The notes beneath the pieces were generated by a model. That model did no database searches, was not told the DNA's origin, and worked only from the letters and a program-made list of their open reading frames with translations. Shown piece after piece: positions 53,055 through 62,285 of a stretch of 64,000 nt of DNA. Origin of the DNA: Verrucomicrobiota bacterium (GTDB lineage Bacteria > Verrucomicrobiota > Verrucomicrobiia > Limisphaerales > J093); NCBI GenBank assembly GCA_022710935.1, contig JAKLFY010000029.1, positions 1-64,000 of the forward strand. The letters run 5' to 3'. The stretch's first letter is position 1; each line of letters begins with the position of its first letter. The position numbers and the translations under genes are program-made.

Positions 53055-54086
53055 ATGGCCTCGCTCTACAGGAAGCGGAATTCGCCGTTCTGGTTCGTGC
53101 AGTTTGTCGATGGCTCCGGCAAGCGCCGAAACCGCTCGACCGAGCTTCGCGCCGACGATCCGGGACAAACCATCAAGGCTCGGACCCTGCGAGCACAGCT
53201 CGAAGCGAAGGAACTTTCGCGCACCGGCAGTGCACTTGGAGAGGGCTGGGATTCCTGGGTTCCCGCCTTCTTCGAGCGGCACTGCGAGAGCCAGCGGACG
53301 CATGACCGTTACCTGGACGCCTGGAAATGGCTCGCGCTTTGGCTGCAGACTAAGCACCTGCACTCACCACGCGAGATTACGTACCGGAACGGCCTCGAGT
53401 TCATTGACTGGCGGACCTCGTACAAGAAGAGGACGGGCAAGAAGGTCGGACGTAACACCGCAATCTTGGAACTGAAGATCCTGGCGATGATTCTGGGCGA
53501 GGCCGTGCGTTTGGGGTACGCCGACTCGAATCCCCTGACCGGGCTCAAGCTCCGCCGGGACAAGTCCGACAAGAAGGCGGAATTGTCTGACGAGGAGATC
53601 CGCAGAATCCAGGCCGCACTACCGGATGAGCCGGAGTGGATGCAGGTGTCGTTTGCGATCGCGCTGCACACTGGTTGTCGTCTGCGTGAAACACGCATTC
53701 CCCTGGACTGCGTGGATTTCAGCGAGGGGAAGATCACGTTCCCCAGCCCCAAGGGCGGCGAAGATCGGGCCTTCTCGGTTCCGATGCCGACCGCGTTGCG
53801 TCCGGTCCTGGAGAACTTGAAAGTGCAGAAGCGGCGCTACACAGTGGAATTCCCGTTTCAGCCGTCCCGCCGGTGGCGGCAGTTCTTCATCAAACTGAAA
53901 CTACCGCACCTGTGCTTTCATTGCCTCCGGGTGACTTACGTGAACCGGCTCCGGCGGGCCGGCGTTCCGCGTGAGGTTGCCATGCGATTGGTGAATCACG
54001 CCTCGGAACTTGTCCACCGGGTCTACCAACGAGAGCGCGTCGAGGATGTGGTTAAGTGGCGGGACGCCGTGCGCTTCCCGGGGTAG
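53055..54086 (+). CDS. Tyrosine recombinase/integrase
   Basis: A 343-aa site-specific recombinase. An N-terminal SAM-like DNA-binding domain (about 60-160) is followed by a catalytic domain with the conserved residues Arg209 (HTGCRLRE), Lys233 (SPKGGED), His289-x-x-Arg292 (FHCLRVTY), His315 (VNHASE) and the nucleophile Tyr324 (VHRVYQRE). All catalytic residues are present, so it may be active. It starts 95 bp from the tRNA-Gly fragment and reads away from it. Recombinases of this type commonly insert at tRNA 3' ends. Confidence 0.93.
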   Translation: MASLYRKRNSPFWFVQFVDGSGKRRNRSTELRADDPGQTIKARTLRAQLEAKELSRTGSALGEGWDSWVPAFFERHCESQRTHDRYLDAWKWLALWLQTKHLHSPREITYRNGLEFIDWRTSYKKRTGKKVGRNTAILELKILAMILGEAVRLGYADSNPLTGLKLRRDKSDKKAELSDEEIRRIQAALPDEPEWMQVSFAIALHTGCRLRETRIPLDCVDFSEGKITFPSPKGGEDRAFSVPMPTALRPVLENLKVQKRRYTVEFPFQPSRRWRQFFIKLKLPHLCFHCLRVTYVNRLRRAGVPREVAMRLVNHASELVHRVYQRERVEDVVKWRDAVRFPG

Positions 54087-54205
54087 CGCGTATGGCTGCC
54101 ATGCTCGGGCGGGCCTCGACGGAAACAACCATTGCTTACGGTCTCCCTGAAGTGCCGAGAGCGGTCGAGGTTTACACGAATCCATAGCTCTGTTACTGAC
54201 AGTGC

Positions 54206-56059
54206 ATGAACGCGTGCGGATTGACTGGGAAGGAAGTGGCAAGCCTGCCCGAAACCTTGCCGCGGGGAGTCCACGGCTTCGCGGGCGCCTTCCGCCTGAA
54301 GAATGCGGAAGAGCGTTTCAACGGCCTGCTTCTGCGTCGCTACCTCGCAGCCTGGCTCGTGATCCTCCCCGCGTGCGTGCGGTGCTGCGTCGGGACCGCG
54401 GCTGAAGTCCGCACCCAGGCGAATGTCCCAGTCGAAGTTTCCTTCACGGCGCAACGTTCCCACGCCGGCCTGCCAAACGAGGTAGTGCTCGACGTTGTCT
54501 TCAACGAACCGGATGGAACCACGCGCCGAGTGCCGGCCTTCTGGCTCGGCGGCTCTGACTGGAAAGTGCGCTATGCCTCGGCGACTCCCGGCGTCCATCG
54601 CTGGCGCAGCGAGTGCGTCGACCAGCAGGACGCGGGCTTGCACGGGTTGACGGGCACGGTGGAGGTCGTGCCTTATGTTGGCGACAATCCGTTGTTCAAA
54701 CACGGGCCGGTTCGCATTGCGGCGGATCGGCGGCACTTCATGCACGCGGACGGCACGCCCTTCTTCTGGCTGGGCGACACGTGGTGGATGGGACTCACGA
54801 AGCGGCTCGAATGGCCGGGCGACTTTCACACGCTCGCGGTGGACCGGCGGGCGAAGGGCTTCAACGTGGTGCAGATTGTCTCGGGTCTTTATCCCGACAT
54901 GCCGGCGTTCGACGTGCGGGGGGCGAACGAGGCGGGGTTTCCGTGGGAGACGAATTACGCGCGGTTGCGGCCGGAGTATTTCAACGCCGCCGATCGGCGC
55001 ATCGCGTATCTGGCCGAACAGGGCTTGGTGCCCTGCATCGTCGGCGCATGGGGCTATCATTTGCCGTGGCTCGGGGCCGAGAAAATGCGGCGGCACTGGC
55101 GGGAGATCATCGCGCGTTGGGGCGCCTGGCCGGTGGTGTGGTGCGCTGCGGGCGAGACGACGATGCCCTTCTACCTCTCGTCCACAAAAGCCGCCGACAC
55201 AGAGCGGCAACAATGCGAGTGGACGGATATCATCCGCTTCATCCACGCAACGGACCCGTTCGGGCGGCTGGTGACCTGCCATCCTTCGCAAACCGCACGG
55301 GCCTCCGTCACCGACCCCTCGGTGCTCGATTTCGACATGCAACAGACCGGCCACGGCTCGCCGGCTTGGAAGCATGCCCTTCTCGCGCGACAGGGCTGGG
55401 AAGTCAAACCAGTGATGCCGACCATCAGCGGCGAAGCGCGGTACGAAGCCCTGGAGATCAGACCCACGCTCACTGCGCGCGAGGTGCGCGAGGCGTTCTG
55501 GGCGCACCTGATCAGCAGTGGCTGCGCCGGCCACACCTACGGTGCAAACGGCATTTGGCAGGTGAACCGACGCGGACAACCGTACGGTCCTTCCCCCGGC
55601 GGCAACAACTGGGGTACGACGCCCTGGGACGATGCGATGCGCCTGCCCGGCTCCGAGCAACTGAGCCGGGCAAGAGGGTTCCTTGCTGCGCTGCCTTGGT
55701 CACAATTCGTTCCCCAACCGGACAGCGCTGCGTGGGCAGAACCGGAGAAGGCGCCTTCCGCGGGCGACTTGAGCGGCGCACCGAAAGGCGCTGCAAGAGC
55801 AGGGGCCTCCGGGGACGACACGAGCGCGCCGTACACCTGCGGCATCGGCGACCGGTTGCGGCTTGTGTATGTGCTGGAGCCGCGCGCGGTGTCGGTGTGC
55901 GCGCTGCGCTCGTCAGCACGCTATCGCCTGACGCATTTCGATCCTGTGACTGGCCAGCGCGCTCCCACCGCACCGGTCACGACCGGCGCGAATGGCCAAC
56001 TGCGCGTCGAACCGCCACCGCACGGCCATGACTGGGTCTTGTTGCTGGAAGCCGAGTAG
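54206..56059 (+). CDS. DUF5060/DUF4038 putative glycoside hydrolase
   Basis: A protein of up to 617 aa. A hydrophobic segment at about residues 43-62 (LRRYLAAWLVILPACV) probably belongs to the export signal, so the true start may be downstream of ATG 54206 at a non-ATG codon. A DUF5060 beta-sandwich (about 75-160: VEVSFTAQ, VVFNEPDG, FWLGGSDWKVRYASATPGVHRWR) precedes the DUF4038 TIM barrel (about 175-480: DGTPFFWLGDTWWMGLTKRL, NVVQIVSGLYPDMPAF, VVWCAAGETTMPF, WAHLISSGCAGHTYGANGIWQ). The C-terminal beta domain ends HDWVLLLEAE. DUF4038 families include apiosidase-like GH140 enzymes; the substrate here is unknown. Confidence 0.88.
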   Translation: MNACGLTGKEVASLPETLPRGVHGFAGAFRLKNAEERFNGLLLRRYLAAWLVILPACVRCCVGTAAEVRTQANVPVEVSFTAQRSHAGLPNEVVLDVVFNEPDGTTRRVPAFWLGGSDWKVRYASATPGVHRWRSECVDQQDAGLHGLTGTVEVVPYVGDNPLFKHGPVRIAADRRHFMHADGTPFFWLGDTWWMGLTKRLEWPGDFHTLAVDRRAKGFNVVQIVSGLYPDMPAFDVRGANEAGFPWETNYARLRPEYFNAADRRIAYLAEQGLVPCIVGAWGYHLPWLGAEKMRRHWREIIARWGAWPVVWCAAGETTMPFYLSSTKAADTERQQCEWTDIIRFIHATDPFGRLVTCHPSQTARASVTDPSVLDFDMQQTGHGSPAWKHALLARQGWEVKPVMPTISGEARYEALEIRPTLTAREVREAFWAHLISSGCAGHTYGANGIWQVNRRGQPYGPSPGGNNWGTTPWDDAMRLPGSEQLSRARGFLAALPWSQFVPQPDSAAWAEPEKAPSAGDLSGAPKGAARAGASGDDTSAPYTCGIGDRLRLVYVLEPRAVSVCALRSSARYRLTHFDPVTGQRAPTAPVTTGANGQLRVEPPPHGHDWVLLLEAE

Positions 56060-56877
56060 AGGGCGGACGATCTCCGGGGAATCAAGCTACGGGGTTGAGT
56101 CCGAAGAAGCGACAATTGGGGCCTCAGTTCGGACAGGAACCCCGCCGGCCCGAACTCCAATCGAGTGCCGCCCCAGCGGGATTAGCTCCGACGGACGTTT
56201 TTCGGATTCCTGGGGACCACATCAGTGGCCGATGAGTTCCCTTGTCAGCAAAGCGGCGGCCAGGCAAATGCCTTGGTCCCGCGTTAGCCCACCGGTTGTG
56301 AACTGCGCGTGCATCCCCCCGCCTACGAGCGCCAGGCCGTAGCGGTAAAGGCAGGGTGTTTCATGTCACAAGGCAGGTGCCTCATAATTGAAAACGTGCG
56401 AAGGGACCGTTGGTGCCTGACGGGGACCGTTGAGGACAAATGATTCGCCAACAACGCTTTTGGTAAAAGTTGCCGGGAATGGAAGCGGCCCGCAAAGGAC
56501 CCAATTTCGGGTGGTCGGTATCAAATCGCAGTATCAAATTGCTCGCGAGTCTGGTGGGCGGCATGAGGGCGACGGTGGGTGGTGCAGAGACGTGCGCTGC
56601 TGAGGTCCGAGTCGCGCCTTTGAAGACGCAAGACGCCTCGTTCAACTTGGTCCTCGTGGACTCCGTGCGCGATAAGTCAAACCGTAGCATCGCGTCGCCA
56701 CCGGCCGCCTCGATATGTGATGCTTGCGTCTGCGTCCGCAGCACTGACGCGGCAACCGGCAACACTATAATGACTGACAGCATACTACCTTGGGCAGGGT
56801 AATCGCCTTTTCCGGCTTCGCGGCGCTTCGGGCGAGGTTGGGAAGGGCAGCCAATCAAGCTGTCGCCTTCAGACGGT
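56060..56877. other. Gap without a recognisable gene
   Basis: 818 bp between convergent genes. Open frames exist on both strands but their translations lack family signals and look like noise. There are no tandem repeats of the kinds found elsewhere. A short duplicated phrase (gggaccgttg) occurs near 56405 and 56424. Confidence 0.5.
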
Positions 56878-59800
56878 TCAGTCGCCGACGGGAGCAACCA
56901 CGGTGGAAGCGGGCGGGCGGGGAGAAGCGGCTCCGCCCTCTTTCAAGAACCGTCGGCCCCATCGCGCGTAGGGATCTGTCTGTGGAAGTGCCAGGATGAA
57001 CTCGCGTAGGGCGGCGGACTCCTGCACCGGCACCGGCTCGGCGAGACCGTTATTCGGGAAACGATACCGGGTCACCGCTTCGGCGAGGCGCGGCACCCAC
57101 TCCGGACACGGCAACGGCCACGGTCCCAACTCGACCCGCTGCACCGCGGTCCACCCGTCGTAGAAAGCCAAGGCCCGTTCGTCGGGTAGGAAGGCCATGG
57201 TCGTCAGATTCCAGCGCCCGCGCAGCTCTTCAGCTATCGGGAGGCCGGTGCGCGTGTCCCAAACGCGCAAGCGCCCGAGATGGGTCATGGTGGCAAAGTA
57301 CTTGCCGCTGGGGCTCACCGCGGCCATGAACACCTCGTCGCCCTGGTCGGCGGTCTGGGCCAGCACCTGCTTGGCCGCCACATCCCACACGCGGGCAGCG
57401 GTGTCGCCGGCGGTGATCGCGAGGCGTCCGTCGTGCGTCAGCAGGGCGTCCATGGCGAATCGTTCGTGGTGCAGCACGGCGCAGCGTTTCCCGTCTGCGA
57501 CTCGCCAGACACGGGCGGTACCGTCGATGCCTGCCGTTATCATCTCCTGCCCATCGGCGCTGAAATGCGCGCGCGGGACCGGGCCGCCGTGATCGAGGAC
57601 GAACAGGTTGGTACGATTGGCGAGGTCCCAGACTTGGGCGTTGAGCTGGAGGCCGGCGATGAGCCGGCGGCGGTCAGGACTGAATTCGATCCAATGAAAG
57701 GGAGGGCTGACCTTCGCCTCCGGTGCGAGCGGTTCCAACAAGGGCTGATCGGATTGCCACTCGAAAGCGCGAAGGCCGCTTGAAGTCACGACCGCCAACT
57801 GCCGTCCGTCCGCGCTGAAGCGCACCCGCCTGGGCGCGCCCTCGAACGCCAGAGGCGGACGCGCGAGACGGCTGTCATGAAGCTCCCAGACCTGCAGACC
57901 TCCTTTCTGGGCCTCGAACTCCTGGCTTCCCACCGCCAGCCATGCGCCATCGTTCGACAAGGCCAACGCACTGAGCGCACCCTCGACAGGCACCTTTGCA
58001 CCGACCCGCTGACCAGTCGCCGTTTCCATTACCTCGACCACTTGATTCGACCCCGCGCAGGCAAACAGCCGCCCGTCCTCGGTAAAGGTCACCCGCGACG
58101 TGCCGGGCCGCAGTTGAACCGCCGTCTCGTCCTTGGCGCTTTTGCGCAGGGCAAACACCATCAACTTGGCCTCGTGAGTCGTGAGCGCCATGCGGCGGCC
58201 GTCGTCGCTGAGAGCAATGTCGCCCACCAGCCGCCCACAGTCGAACGGATCGCCGATCCATGACGCGTCACGATCGCTGTGGACTTGCACCAGGCTTCCG
58301 TAGGAGTTTGGGATCAGACCCGAGCTCGCCGCGAACGGGTCCGGTTTAGCGATGACGACGTTGGTGATGTTTCCGGCCAGTTGCAGGCGATCAGTCGAGA
58401 GTAGCCGCACAGTCCGGAGAGCGGCAAGTGACGGGGCTGCCACCATCAACCGGTCGCCCAGCCGATTGAACGCCACGAAATCCCCCCCGACGCCATTGGT
58501 TCGAGCGAGCGTCCGGCCCGTGGGCAACTCCCAGAGCGCCGTCTCGTTTGTGCCTGCGCCAGCCAGGCGTGTCCCCTGGTAATCGAAAGCCAGCGCGACT
58601 ACCGGGATCGCCGAAGTCCAGCCGCTGCCCGAAGCCTGGCCCGACGCGAGGTCCCACACGCGAACCACCTGGTTGGTGGCCGCGGCTGCCAACCAGCGAC
58701 CATCCGGGCTCAAGGCGGATGCGCGCCAGGCCGGATCAGGTCCGATCGTCGTGACGGCCTTCCCGCTCGCCACCTCCCAGCGTTCTGCTTGGTGGTTCGC
58801 GGCAATCGTACTGACGTGAGACGCGTCGGGTGACAGACGGAGATCGACCACGCTTTGCGTATGCGTCAACGATGGCGACCGCGGTGCGCCCGAAGCCGCG
58901 TCCCAAAACCGCACCACGGACACGCCCGGCTCGTTGGTCGGCGAGGAGACCGTGTACACCGCTTGGCCATCCGCGCTGAAGCCGAGCTGCCGCAAGCTCA
59001 GCGGGTTTTCCCACGTCGCCAGCGGCGCAGCCTTCGGCGGAGGCGGGTTGCTTCGGAGGGCCGAGTTCCAGGAGGCCCTGTTCGAAATCCCACTCTCTTT
59101 CCAGCCAGGGCCTCGCGGAGCTCGGCCCTCCGAACCGGGTTCATCGCCCTTGACCGCTCCCGGCAGACCAGGGCCTCTCTCCTCCAGGTCCCACACGCTC
59201 ATGAGGCCACTTGCGCTTGCCGTCAAAAGGCGCTTCCCGTCCGGACTCAACCGGGCCGCAGCCACGTTGGTCGTCGGGCACGGGACGGGCACGGGCACGA
59301 GATGACCGCGGTAGGTCAACGCCGACATCAACCGCTGCACGGCGAGCGGGTTGGTGGGTTGCCGACGGACGGCGTCAACGAGAAGACGCATCGCCCGCGC
59401 CGGACGACCGGCCTCGAAATGCATGTCTGCTTGGTCCACGCTCTTCTGCACGAACTGGTCCAGCAGGGCGGTGTTGGCCTCGATCGTTCGACGCCACTCC
59501 CAGCTCAGGACTGCCGCCGCGCCAATCAGCACGGCAACCAAAGTTCCGGTGAGCGCCGCCACGACCGGCTTGCGCCTTGCCCACTTCACCAGTTTGTCAA
59601 CTGTTCCCGCGGGCCGGGCGCGGATCGGTTCGTTGCGCAGGAATCTCCCCAGGTCGTCGGCCAACTCCTGCGCCGTGGCGTAACGTCGTGCGGGTTCCTT
59701 CTCAAGACACTTGAGCGCGATGGTCTGCAAATCCTTGGGGACTGCGAGACTCGAACTGCGGGGCGGCGCCGGCTCGGTCTCCAGGACCTGGCGAAAGGCC

Positions 59801-60642
59801 TCGGCCAGGCTGCTGGTCTGGAACGGGGCGCGCCCCACCAGCAGAAAATAAAGCACCGCCCCGAGCGAATAGACGTCGCTGTGCGGCCCGAGTTCGCCAC
59901 GCCCGTGCGATACCTGCTCGGGTGGCATAAAGCCCGGCGACCCCATCGTCTGTCCGGTGCGGGTCAATACGGTCTGGTGTTCCGGCATCCGGGCCAGGCC
60001 GAAATCGGCAACGCAGATGCGGCCATCGTCACGCAGCAGCAGATTCGAGGGCTTCAAGTCTCGATGCCAAATCCCGTGGCGATGGGCAAAGGCCATCGTT
60101 TCCGCCGCCGATTGAATCCACTCCGCGGCGCGCGTTGGACTCGGCAGTTGGCGCTGGACCAGGCGCCCGAGATCGCACCCCTCGACGTACTCCATGGCGA
60201 AGTACAGCGTGCCCTGGTGCTCGCCGATCTCGAAGACGGTGACAATGTTGGGGTGCTGCAGCCGCGCCACGGCCTCGGCCTCCTGGCGAAATCGCCGTTT
60301 GGCATCCTCGGTGGCGTGTTCGCCGCCCAGCAGCACCTTGACTGCAACGAGGCGATTCAGTCCCGGTTGACGCGCCCTGTAAACGATCCCCATTCCTCCT
60401 TGGGCCAGAGGTTCGAGCAGCTCGAACGGGCCCAGTGTGGCTCGTCGTCCTTCGGCGGGCGGCAGATCATCCAGGAAAAGCCCTTGAGCTGCCACGGGAT
60501 CGAGTGGCGACACCAGAGCGTCCTCGATCACGCAACGGGCGCAGACCGATCCGACTTTCGGTTCGGTGATCGGCGCGCCGCAGCGGCGGCAAACGCGTTG
60601 TTGACCGGCACTGTTGTCCATTTCAGTCAGAACATGCCGCAT
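56878..60642 (-). CDS. Membrane Ser/Thr protein kinase with WD40 repeats
   Basis: A protein of about 1250 aa. An N-terminal zinc-ribbon-like CRRCGAP...CARC (about 20-40) precedes a Hanks-type kinase domain (about 70-340) with P-loop LAQGGMGIVY, Lys in VAVKVLL, HRDLKPSN, DFG and SDVYSLGAVLYFLLVG. A transmembrane helix (about 358-382) leads to an extracytoplasmic part with about 14 WD40-type blades (SPDGKRLLTASASGLMSVWD, and later ISPSGKYFATMTHLGRLRVWD-like units). ATG 60621 is an alternative start. The ECF sigma factor gene lies upstream on the same strand; such kinase/sigma pairs are frequent in Planctomycetes and Verrucomicrobia, where the kinase may control the sigma factor. Confidence 0.92.
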   Translation of the reverse strand: MRHVLTEMDNSAGQQRVCRRCGAPITEPKVGSVCARCVIEDALVSPLDPVAAQGLFLDDLPPAEGRRATLGPFELLEPLAQGGMGIVYRARQPGLNRLVAVKVLLGGEHATEDAKRRFRQEAEAVARLQHPNIVTVFEIGEHQGTLYFAMEYVEGCDLGRLVQRQLPSPTRAAEWIQSAAETMAFAHRHGIWHRDLKPSNLLLRDDGRICVADFGLARMPEHQTVLTRTGQTMGSPGFMPPEQVSHGRGELGPHSDVYSLGAVLYFLLVGRAPFQTSSLAEAFRQVLETEPAPPRSSSLAVPKDLQTIALKCLEKEPARRYATAQELADDLGRFLRNEPIRARPAGTVDKLVKWARRKPVVAALTGTLVAVLIGAAAVLSWEWRRTIEANTALLDQFVQKSVDQADMHFEAGRPARAMRLLVDAVRRQPTNPLAVQRLMSALTYRGHLVPVPVPCPTTNVAAARLSPDGKRLLTASASGLMSVWDLEERGPGLPGAVKGDEPGSEGRAPRGPGWKESGISNRASWNSALRSNPPPPKAAPLATWENPLSLRQLGFSADGQAVYTVSSPTNEPGVSVVRFWDAASGAPRSPSLTHTQSVVDLRLSPDASHVSTIAANHQAERWEVASGKAVTTIGPDPAWRASALSPDGRWLAAAATNQVVRVWDLASGQASGSGWTSAIPVVALAFDYQGTRLAGAGTNETALWELPTGRTLARTNGVGGDFVAFNRLGDRLMVAAPSLAALRTVRLLSTDRLQLAGNITNVVIAKPDPFAASSGLIPNSYGSLVQVHSDRDASWIGDPFDCGRLVGDIALSDDGRRMALTTHEAKLMVFALRKSAKDETAVQLRPGTSRVTFTEDGRLFACAGSNQVVEVMETATGQRVGAKVPVEGALSALALSNDGAWLAVGSQEFEAQKGGLQVWELHDSRLARPPLAFEGAPRRVRFSADGRQLAVVTSSGLRAFEWQSDQPLLEPLAPEAKVSPPFHWIEFSPDRRRLIAGLQLNAQVWDLANRTNLFVLDHGGPVPRAHFSADGQEMITAGIDGTARVWRVADGKRCAVLHHERFAMDALLTHDGRLAITAGDTAARVWDVAAKQVLAQTADQGDEVFMAAVSPSGKYFATMTHLGRLRVWDTRTGLPIAEELRGRWNLTTMAFLPDERALAFYDGWTAVQRVELGPWPLPCPEWVPRLAEAVTRYRFPNNGLAEPVPVQESAALREFILALPQTDPYARWGRRFLKEGGAASPRPPASTVVAPVGD

Positions 60643-61036
60643 GCCCCAGTTGGCCGATGCTCTCAGGATCTGTTGGGATCCGCGTCACCGGGCCCCCGCC
60701 CTCCGCCTGCCGAGGCCGCTGCCTGTGCGGGTCCGCACATGCCTGCGCGTTGAATGCAAGCTGGCGCAGAAAGGTCGGCTCAGCCAGAGGCACCAGCTTC
60801 CAGCGGATGCGAGCTGAGATGAGCCGATCTGTCGAGCGTACATACGCGCTCATGTGTAATAAACGGATTTTCCGCTGATCCGTTTCAGGCGCGCAGAGCT
60901 TCCGTCCAGCGACGTCTTCCATGAGTTTCGTACCCGCCGACGCCAGTCCGCGCCATCGCGCCACCCAAGCCACAAGGGCCGGCGCCCACGGATGTCGTCG
61001 GCTGTTGAAGCTCAGACTCCTGCGCCGGTCCAACCG
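60643..61036. other. Intergenic region between sigma factor and kinase genes
   Basis: 394 bp with no supported gene. The minus-strand frame through it has no recognisable family. A promoter recognised by the neighbouring sigma factor could lie here, but I cannot identify one. Confidence 0.4.
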
Positions 61037-61819
61037 CTACCCGCGTCTCCTGAGCGCCTCCATCAGGTGCCTCATCTCGTCTTCGATCAACGAGGGATCG
61101 GCCACGATCCTTGCCACTTCGTCCCGGATCAGAAAGCGCAGACGTCCGCGCGCCCGGCTGGCGGCCGAGCGAGCACCGCTCTCGGTCGTGCCAATCCGCG
61201 CGGCGATGTCGCGATACGACAGAGCCTCCGAGTCGTCGTAGAGCAACGGCTCGAACAGGTCGAACCAGCCCGTCTTGCCCTTCTGGGCGTATTCTTCCTT
61301 CAATCGTCCAAACACATTGGCCACGAGGGTGTTGGCCAAAGACAGGTCAAACGCCTCTTGGGGGGAAATCGCTCCACCGGGCATCCCCCGTCCAGAGGGG
61401 ACTGTGCCCGTGACCGGATCGAGCGGTTCCATGCGCGCGCCACCGCCGCGTTTCTTGGCATTCGCGTTCCTCCGTTGGTCGCGAACGAAGTTTTCCAGCG
61501 AGCGCAACACCCAGGTCCGGAAGCGGCCTTTGTCCTCGCTGCGGCCCTTGAGGAAGTCGGCCTGAATGAGCTTTTCCCTGAGGAAGCTCTGCGCCAAGTC
61601 CTCCGCATCTTCCGGGGAATGGCCCTGCCGGGTGAGGTGGACCAGAATCGGGGTGCGATAGCGCGTGTAAAGCCGATCAAGGGCGGCCTCGGCCTCACGG
61701 GTGGCGTTGGGTTTCTGGCGGGCGCCAGCTTCTTCGCCCGCCGCCACTACGACCGTCCATTCGGTCGTCGGGAAGGTGGCGAACGGCCACCTTCGGCCGC
61801 CGCCTTCGTCCGGATGCAT
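61037..61819 (-). CDS. ECF-type RNA polymerase sigma factor
   Basis: A protein of about 260 aa. Region 2 (about 55-110) has LYTRYRTPILVHLTRQGHSPEDAEDLAQSFLREKL and FRTWVLRSLENFVRDQRRN. Region 4 (about 180-240) has LSYRDIAARIGTTESGARSAASRARGRLRFLIRDE. The linker is longer than in most ECF factors, as in the planctomycete/verrucomicrobial groups linked to Ser/Thr kinases. ATG 61819 (MHPDEGG) was chosen; the frame is open to 61942. There is no anti-sigma factor gene next to it; the WD40 kinase downstream is the likely partner. Confidence 0.88.
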   Translation of the reverse strand: MHPDEGGGRRWPFATFPTTEWTVVVAAGEEAGARQKPNATREAEAALDRLYTRYRTPILVHLTRQGHSPEDAEDLAQSFLREKLIQADFLKGRSEDKGRFRTWVLRSLENFVRDQRRNANAKKRGGGARMEPLDPVTGTVPSGRGMPGGAISPQEAFDLSLANTLVANVFGRLKEEYAQKGKTGWFDLFEPLLYDDSEALSYRDIAARIGTTESGARSAASRARGRLRFLIRDEVARIVADPSLIEDEMRHLMEALRRRG

Positions 61820-62285
61820 GACCAAGACTGGTAGCGACCCCGAAGATGTTTGAGAAGCCCAAAGACGCTGACGCAAGGACGCAGCGCGGCACAGCCCATC
61901 TCCGTCAGGCTTAGGCCCGACCGGCTTGGGAGAGGAGATCATAATAGTTGGCGCGGTCTTGTCGGCGTTCGTAGAAGGCCTGTCGGGCGAGATTGAACTC
62001 TAGCCAGCGAGCGACCGAAATGCCCAGCACCGTGGCGGAGAACCAGCAAGCGGATTGCCCGAGAATGCGCCCTACACGTAAGAGACTTGACATGCTCGTT
62101 GGGGGCGCAAGCCAACTCCAACAGGTCGGTGACACGCTTCGATCCCTCTTACCGTTCCTCCTCCCGCTGCGTCTTTGCGTTGCGAGCCTGAGTCTCGCTA
62201 ATGCTCAACATACGTCCCGGAACTACTTTCCGGAAACCGGATCTCCCGCGGGACGATTCATGGGCGCTTTCCGTTTGAGAAGTAT
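61820..62285. other. Intergenic region upstream of the glycine-rich protein gene
   Basis: 466 bp without a convincing gene. A minus-strand frame at 61911-62135 encodes a plausible short tail (RQAFYERRQDRANYYDLLSQ) that may be the remnant of a lost gene. cgctgacgcaaggacgcag (near 61868) resembles low-complexity phrases in the composite repeats. Confidence 0.35.

Noticed and set aside
56382-56897. Minus-strand open frame of 171 codons
   Set aside because: No family resemblance, composition like non-coding DNA, and it overlaps the end of the kinase gene.
61911-62135. Small minus-strand gene of 74 codons
   Set aside because: The C-terminal half looks protein-like, but the N-terminal half does not and there is no ribosome-binding site; recorded only as a possible remnant.
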